From JAJOKK01 sp965370555 (GTDB taxonomy: Bacteria; Bipolaricaulota; Bipolaricaulia; UBA7950; UBA9294), in NCBI GenBank assembly GCA_965370555.1, contig CBDUVB010000053.1, positions 1 through 10,138 on the forward strand: DNA of 10,138 nucleotides, in the 5' to 3' direction. The notes under the pieces are model-generated. The model ran no database searches and was not told the origin of the DNA. It saw nothing but the letters and a program-made list of their open reading frames with translations. Shown here piece by piece: positions 6,605 to 10,138 of the stretch; position 1 is the first letter of the stretch, and every line of letters starts with the position of its first letter. A program made the translations under genes and the position numbers.

Positions 6605-6708
6605 GAACTCTCCATGATGTTGCCTTGAAGATGTGTTCCAGAGGGCACCCGCGCCGCACCTCGCGCGCCCCATTCTCTCTTGTGTTTCAAAAGCGTGCTT
6701 ACCTGTGA

Positions 6709-6842
6709 CACAGATCACTTCCCGTGGGATTTGCTCTCAACTAGATCATGTTAGCTCAATCGCATGGTGCTGGCAAGTGATGGAGGTGTGATGAATTCTC
6801 GCCCTACGGGCGTATGTAGATGCAAACTGGTACGAAAGAAGG
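6709..6842. repeat. 134-bp direct repeat repA, copy 1
   Basis: This stretch aligns without gaps to 8505-8638, with 8 mismatches in my hand alignment (about 94% identity). Weaker similarity continues a little to the left. It contains a perfect hairpin (CGCCC TAC GGGCG) at 6800-6812. It sits upstream of the 375-aa nuclease gene, and the other copy sits upstream of the hsdM tail and DUF1016 gene. It is much better conserved than the duplicated hsd fragments (about 75-85%), so it is either a recent duplication or constrained. Confidence 0.85.
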
Positions 6843-6880
6843 GTGGAATGTAGCGCCATTGGGCATAGAGGATGGATGTA

Positions 6881-6917
6881 CTGGATATTCCAGTGATGCG
6901 GGAGAACTAAGCCGGCG
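6881..6917. repeat. 37-bp direct repeat repB, copy 1 (tRNA 3'-end-like junction)
   Basis: This matches 8967-9003 at 33 of 37 positions without gaps. Its last 7 bases equal the 3' acceptor strand of the tRNA-Thr gene, and the similarity stops exactly there. It truncates the hsdS fragment after codon 31. The layout resembles an attachment-site duplication at a tRNA 3' end, although 7 nt of tRNA is short for a classical core. Confidence 0.75.
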
Positions 6918-7010
6918 TTCGTCGCCGTTGATGTTTGCTGAGTCTGGCGATTGCCCCATAGTGATAGTTACTCGTTCACTGAGAGGCGCTGTTGGCATCG
7001 AATCACTCAT
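6918..7010 (-). pseudogene. hsdS: HsdS 5' fragment (first 31 codons)
   Basis: The minus-strand frame from ATG 7010 reads MSDSMPTAPLSERVTITMGQ then SPDSANINGDE. The V.ITMGQSP.S...N pattern is typical of the first target-recognition region of type I specificity subunits (usually about 400 aa). The homologous part ends at codon 31, where repB begins, and the frame then runs through repeat sequence to a stop at 6804. The start has a GGGGG ribosome-binding site and lies 6 nt after the stop of the hsdM tail, which is the normal hsdM-hsdS order. No sequence-recognition function can remain. Confidence 0.7.
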
Positions 7011-7016
7011 ATCCCC

Positions 7017-7177
7017 CTACAAGGACCACTTCAACTTCGGCGTTGTCGCATCACACCTCTTCTTAATGTCATCGGACGTGAGGGCATACTTGTCGTACAG
7101 ACTCTCCAATGCGGCGAGGCACGCTCGTTGTTCGGCGTGCAGGCGCGAGTCGCAGGTTTGTAATGGAAACCGAGTTC
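7017..7177 (-). pseudogene. hsdM: HsdM C-terminal fragment, copy 1
   Basis: The frame ending at 7017 encodes LAALESLYDKYALTSDDIKK then RCDATTPKLKWSL. This is the last helix pair of type I methyltransferase subunits, usually found at about residue 450-500 of HsdM. The methyltransferase domain with its SAM and NPPY motifs is absent. The homology to the second copy at 8346-8474 begins near 7127 and ends differently: this copy stops after KWSL, the other continues to KELGYE. The fragment lies directly after the DUF1016 stop and directly before the hsdS start. Confidence 0.75.
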
Positions 7178-8353
7178 TCATTCTCCCGCCTCCTTCCCCC
7201 AAGCCAGAAGCTTCTGCCGAAGCTCTTCTTTGGATGGCAGATAGAGCCGATACTCGGAGGCATAGACCTGGGCGTCCTCGGGCAGGGTCAGCTCTACAAG
7301 GGCATCACTTTTACGGTGGCAGAGGAGAATACCGACGGTTGGGTTTTCAACTTCTGTTTTAACATAGCGGTCAAAGTAGTTCACATACATCTGCATCTGC
7401 CCCAGGTCCTGGTGGGCGAGCTTTCCGATTTTGAGATCGATCAGGACATAGCAGCGCAGCAGGCGGTTGTAAAACACCAAGTCAACGAAGAAGTGATTCT
7501 CGTCAAAGGTAAAGCGCTTCTGCCTGGCCTCAAACAGAAATCCCTTACCCAACTCAAGGAGAAAGTGCTCCAGCTTGTCGATAATGGCAGATTCCAAGTC
7601 GGATTCGGAGTAGGCTGCCTTCTCGTCGAGGCCGAGAAATTCCAGAACATACGGGTCTTTGAGCAGATCCTGCGACTGTTCTATAACATGCCCTTTTTGG
7701 GAAAGTTCCCGGACTTTTCCCTTATCGCAACTGAGAGCCAAGCGTTCGTAGAGACTGGAGCCAAACTGGCGTTTGAATTCCCGCAGGGACCACCCCTGCG
7801 AAGCCGCCTCGATCTCGTAGAAGGAGCGCTCATCAGGATTCTTGATTCCCGTCAGAAAGACATAATGAGACCAGCTCAACGGGAACTGAGCCGCCAAATG
7901 CTGAAATCTCTCCGAAAGGGTCGATTTCCCAGACAGCGTCTCGGAAATTGACAAACTATTGGGCGATTGTATCCTTTCCGGAAGGGATTGGGATTTCCCA
8001 GACACTGTCTGGGATTTTATAGGCTTTGCCAATTGGCTAGACAGTGTTTGACCAATTGGCTGGGACCGATCCCGGTACACCAGGTAAAAACGACGCATGT
8101 ACTCGAGGTTGCTCTGAGAAAAGCCCTTGCCGAACTCTGTGGTCAGCGAGACTGACAACTCTTTGAGTAGGGCTTTCCCATATCGTGCCCGCTCTGCGCC
8201 AGCCTGTTCATGCTCCACAATCAACCGGCCGATTTTGTAGTTAGTGACAACCTGGAGCGTGTCGACAGTGCGTGCGGCCGCGTGGCGTGCTGCAACGATC
8301 AGTTCGCGGATCTGAGGAAGAAGATGGCCGATACCTTTGGTTATTTCACTCAT
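7178..8353 (-). CDS. DUF1016 / YhcG-type PD-(D/E)XK nuclease
   Basis: This 391-aa protein has the DUF1016 N-terminal helical region at about residues 8-95 (NYKIGRLIVEHEQ, RYGKALLKELS, GFSQSNLEYMRRFYLVY). After a linker it has the WSHYVFL motif and the YhcG_C nuclease domain at about 200-350. The catalytic pattern is E255 (DLESAIIDKLEHFLLELG), D291 (FFVDLVFYNRLLR) and D306-L-K308, then HQDLGQMQMYVNYFDRY. The family typically lies in type I restriction operons next to hsdM or hsdS, and here its ATG overlaps the stop of an hsdM tail by 8 nt, with AAGGAG 7 nt upstream. The linker at 97-150 is Ser/Thr/Gln-rich, with repeated [QE]T[LV]S[SG] units encoded by palindromic DNA. The gene appears intact although its partners are fragments. 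Confidence 0.93.
   Translation of the reverse strand: MSEITKGIGHLLPQIRELIVAARHAAARTVDTLQVVTNYKIGRLIVEHEQAGAERARYGKALLKELSVSLTTEFGKGFSQSNLEYMRRFYLVYRDRSQPIGQTLSSQLAKPIKSQTVSGKSQSLPERIQSPNSLSISETLSGKSTLSERFQHLAAQFPLSWSHYVFLTGIKNPDERSFYEIEAASQGWSLREFKRQFGSSLYERLALSCDKGKVRELSQKGHVIEQSQDLLKDPYVLEFLGLDEKAAYSESDLESAIIDKLEHFLLELGKGFLFEARQKRFTFDENHFFVDLVFYNRLLRCYVLIDLKIGKLAHQDLGQMQMYVNYFDRYVKTEVENPTVGILLCHRKSDALVELTLPEDAQVYASEYRLYLPSKEELRQKLLAWGKEAGE
7925..8060. repeat. cluster of four palindromes in the DUF1016 linker
   Basis: Inside the coding sequence are four inverted repeats: 7925-7947 (10-bp arms, one mismatch), 7971-7988 (18 bp, one mismatched pair), 7997-8013 (perfect 8-bp arms CCCAGACA/TGTCTGGG) and 8028-8060 (9-bp arms GCCAATTGG/CCAATTGGC). 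The first, the third and the centre of the fourth share an AGACA-type core, and together they encode three similar peptide units in the linker. Confidence 0.7.
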
Positions 8354-8474
8354 ACCCCAACTCCTTCAGGAACCCCTTCAACTTTGTCGTAGCCGCATCA
8401 CGCCGCTTCTCGATGTCCTCGGCTGTTACGGCGTACTTGTCGTGCAGGCTCTCCAATGCGGCGAGGCACGATCG
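8346..8474 (-). pseudogene. hsdM: HsdM C-terminal fragment, copy 2
   Basis: The open tail encodes RSCLAALESLHDKYAVTAED, then IEKRRDAATTKLKGFLKELG and YE, the standard C-terminus of type I HsdM subunits. An in-frame TAA at 8475-8477 and then repA close it off upstream, so only 42 codons remain. Its TGA overlaps the ATG of the DUF1016 gene by 8 nt, which preserves the original translational junction. DNA identity with copy 1 is about 75-80%, so the two come from diverged hsdM genes. Both lose resemblance to HsdM at almost the same place. Confidence 0.78.
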
Positions 8475-8504
8475 TTAATCCGTGCGAAGCACGCTTGCCT
8501 ACAC

Positions 8505-8638
8505 CACAGATCACTTTCCGTGGGATTTGCCCTCAACTAGATCATGTTAGCTCACTCGCATGGTGCTGGCAAGTGAGGGAGGTGTGGTGAATTCTCGCCC
8601 TACGGGCGTATGTAGATGTAAACTGATACGAAAGAAAG
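8505..8638. repeat. 134-bp direct repeat repA, copy 2
   Basis: This is the second copy of the repeat at 6709-6842. It contains the same CGCCC TAC GGGCG hairpin at 8596-8608. It borders the truncated hsdM tail of the DUF1016 module on its left. On the right it is separated from repB2 by about 328 bp, against only 38 bp in the first copy. Confidence 0.85.
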
Positions 8639-8966
8639 GGGCTCTTCGCTGTTTTGAGTGGTTAGCTGGAGACAGCAGGGTGCGTAACATAGAGGCTCTA
8701 GTAAAGGAAAAACAGGATACAGAAAGGAAAAACAAGAACAACAGGGGGTGTTGGAGCACCGTTCTTAGCGATCACTGCGCCCAATGTTACGCTGTGAGGT
8801 TGTGTCTCAACGTGGCAGACGAGCCATGCATGGCAAGCTACCACGCTACAGAAGAAGGCTTGCGTAGCGTCGCACCTTGTGTGCGACGTTGTGTTGTTGA
8901 AGTACAACGAACAGGCAAGAGAACAGCGCTTTATCATTTGTCATCAGGAATGTTGGCAGGGGAACG
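8639..8966. other. non-coding tract with palindromes and a short tandem repeat
   Basis: I find no supportable gene here. Visible structure includes a 12-nt direct repeat AAAGGAAAAACA at 8703-8714 and 8723-8734 (period 20), a perfect palindrome GCCATGCATGGC at 8823-8834, and a strong hairpin with 8-bp arms CGTCGCAC/GTGCGACG at 8868-8888. A GTTGT/ACAAC inverted repeat follows near 8889-8909. The tract is missing, apart from 38 bp, between repA1 and repB1. It may be an insertion, a structured RNA or an old mobile-element remnant. Confidence 0.5.
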
Positions 8967-8995
8967 CCGGGTACTCCAGTGATGCTGGAGAACTA

Positions 8996-9003
<8 letters not shown>
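8967..9003. repeat. 37-bp direct repeat repB, copy 2 at the tRNA 3' end
   Basis: This copy spans the last 7 nt of tRNA-Thr plus its immediate 3' flank. It includes the perfect hairpin CTCCAG TGATG CTGGAG at 8974-8990, which could act in tRNA 3' processing or weak termination, though no T-run follows. It matches 6881-6917 at 33 of 37 positions. Confidence 0.75.
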
Positions 9004-9067
<64 letters not shown>

Positions 9068-9079
9068 AGTATAATCGGG

Positions 9080-9108
9080 ATTATAGCGATCCCAGAATAC
9101 TCGATCAA
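9080..9108 (-). promoter_or_regulatory. strong sigma70-type promoter of tRNA-Thr
   Basis: On the minus strand, TTGATC (-35, 9103-9108) and a perfect TATAAT (-10, 9080-9085) are 17 bp apart. The tRNA 5' end lies 12 nt beyond the -10 box. The promoter sits in the 52-bp space shared with the divergent NFACT gene. Confidence 0.75.
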
Positions 9109-9119
9109 CTGGAGGAGAG

Positions 9120-10138
9120 ATGGACGGATTGGCGATTGCGGCGTCGATCACCGAGGCGAAGGAAGCGATTCTCGGTGCGGTCATCCGCACGATCTACCAA
9201 CCGGAATTCGCGACGTTCGTCCTCCACCTCTTCGCCGGGAAGAATCTGCGCCTCCTCCTCTCACCGGGGAAGGCGACTATTCATCTGACAGGCCTCGATC
9301 TTGCCTATCCTCAGTCTCCTTCGCCGTTCGCGATGCTGTTGCGCAAACACTTGCGGGGTGGGAGGATCGTCGATATAGAACAATCGGGGTGGGATCGGGT
9401 CGTCACCTTGACGGTGGAGCGTCGCCAAGAGGAAGAGAAAAGGACGTTCGGTCTGGTTGTGGAACTCCTCGGGGTGCGCGGAAACTTGATCCTCCTGCGG
9501 AGCGATCGAGTCGTCGCGGCACTACGGCCTGACCAGCGTGCGGTCCCAGGAGAGATCTATCAGCCTCTTCCACCCCAGGACAAGATCGACCCTTCGAAGA
9601 TCACTCACGAGCTTCTCGAAGAGGCACTCGACCAAGAAAAACCGATCCGTGCCCTGGTGCATCGCATCGATGGGATAGGGAAGAGAACGGCAGAAGCGAT
9701 CATCCGGGCGCGAGCCGGTGGGGCGTCCGCAGATGAGATCATGGAGGATCTGTCGCTCCTCTTAGAGAGGGTGAAGGACCCGCATGCAGAGGTCGACCTG
9801 GCGACAAATTGGGCTGCGTTCTTCCCGCTTACTCCTCCTGGCGAAAGATACCCCAATTTCTCCGCCGCGCTCGACACAGAGTGGGGAGAGAAGCGGGAAA
9901 AGGTGCAGAGTGATGGGGGACAGAAGCCGTTTCACGCGGGGCTATTGCGAGCCATCGCCAAGCGGGAGCGGACCGTGAACAAGCTCAAGAAGTGGCTTGC
10001 AGATGCGGAGTCCGAGGTACAACTCCGGCATCATGCCGACCTGATCATGATTCACCAGAGTTCGCTCACCCGACGGATGCGCAAAGCGTCCCTCCTCGAC
10101 CCAATCAGCGAGGAGGAGATAGTGATTCCTCTCAACCC
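9120..10138 (+). CDS. rqcH: NFACT/RqcH (FbpA-type) ribosome quality-control protein, partial
   Basis: The plus strand opens at ATG 9120 behind GGAGGAGAG and stays open to the window end, giving 339 residues. It starts MDGLAIAASITEAKEAILGA and continues with the NFACT-N pattern (TIYQPEF, LRLLLSPG, PSPFAMLLRKHLRGGRI, ELLGVRGNLILL). A helix-hairpin-helix follows at about 180-200 (RIDGIGKRTAEAIIRARAGG), and the start of the coiled-coil region at about 286-310 (RERTVNKLKKWLADAESEV). Known RqcH proteins bind 60S/50S-peptidyl-tRNA complexes and add alanine tails to stalled nascent chains. Some Firmicute members were first named fibronectin-binding proteins. It is a chromosomal housekeeping gene, divergent from tRNA-Thr, and marks the outside of the island. 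The C-terminal NFACT-R domain lies beyond the window. Confidence 0.9.
   Translation, partial: MDGLAIAASITEAKEAILGAVIRTIYQPEFATFVLHLFAGKNLRLLLSPGKATIHLTGLDLAYPQSPSPFAMLLRKHLRGGRIVDIEQSGWDRVVTLTVERRQEEEKRTFGLVVELLGVRGNLILLRSDRVVAALRPDQRAVPGEIYQPLPPQDKIDPSKITHELLEEALDQEKPIRALVHRIDGIGKRTAEAIIRARAGGASADEIMEDLSLLLERVKDPHAEVDLATNWAAFFPLTPPGERYPNFSAALDTEWGEKREKVQSDGGQKPFHAGLLRAIAKRERTVNKLKKWLADAESEVQLRHHADLIMIHQSSLTRRMRKASLLDPISEEEIVIPLN

Noticed and set aside
6804..7010. 68-aa hsdS-like frame as a complete gene
   Set aside because: Only the first 31 codons resemble HsdS; the remainder is repB and repA sequence read by chance.
7109..7951. 280-aa plus-strand open frame
   Set aside because: It is antisense to the DUF1016 nuclease, whose conserved catalytic motifs are clearly on the minus strand.
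8461..8640. Integron attC-like structure at the hsdM-tail/repA junction
   Set aside because: Hairpins exist, but the RYYYAAC/GTTRRRY core pair with the usual attC spacing is not found and no integrase gene is visible.

Overview
The window reads as a bacterial genomic island edge. Shine-Dalgarno sites and sigma70-like promoters are visible. The right end holds a housekeeping pair: a tRNA-Thr(CGT) gene on the minus strand and, divergent from it, a plus-strand NFACT/RqcH (FbpA-type) ribosome quality-control gene that runs off the window. I cannot name the species. Everything left of the tRNA, about 9 kb, lies on the minus strand and looks like a defence island attached to the tRNA 3' end.

Layout in the direction of transcription, right to left. 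(1) tRNA-Thr, then a 37-bp repeat copy (repB2) that includes the last 7 nt of the tRNA, a 0.33-kb palindrome-bearing non-coding tract, and a 134-bp repeat (repA2). (2) A truncated hsdM tail overlapping an intact DUF1016/YhcG-type PD-(D/E)XK nuclease gene, followed by a second hsdM tail and the first 31 codons of hsdS. (3) hsdS stops abruptly at a second repB copy, followed by a second repA copy. (4) A 375-aa predicted nuclease, a 52-aa winged-helix remnant and an hsdR 5' fragment. (5) A probable operon from 4698 to 747 with overlapping or nearly touching genes: ORF6N-domain protein, a second hsdR 5' fragment, a Cys-rich unknown protein, a short tail ORF, an Mrr-like nuclease with an N-terminal PUA/EVE-like region, a three-TM protein, a frameshifted small gene homologous to the short tail ORF, and a second three-TM protein. 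(6) A HigB-type toxin gene with its own promoter and palindromic operator, overlapping a higA antitoxin gene cut by the window edge.

The main theme is that pieces of type I restriction-modification genes (two hsdM 3' ends, one hsdS 5' end, two hsdR 5' ends) survive only where they adjoin accessory genes, while the accessory genes (DUF1016 nuclease, ORF6N protein, Mrr-like nuclease, NucS-like nuclease, membrane proteins) are intact. The repA-repB pairs and their position at the tRNA suggest stepwise accretion of modules at this site. The densest candidate for an undescribed system is the overlapping cluster at 747-3908 (Cys-rich protein, small tail protein, Mrr-like nuclease, two membrane proteins). 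Its function is inference only.
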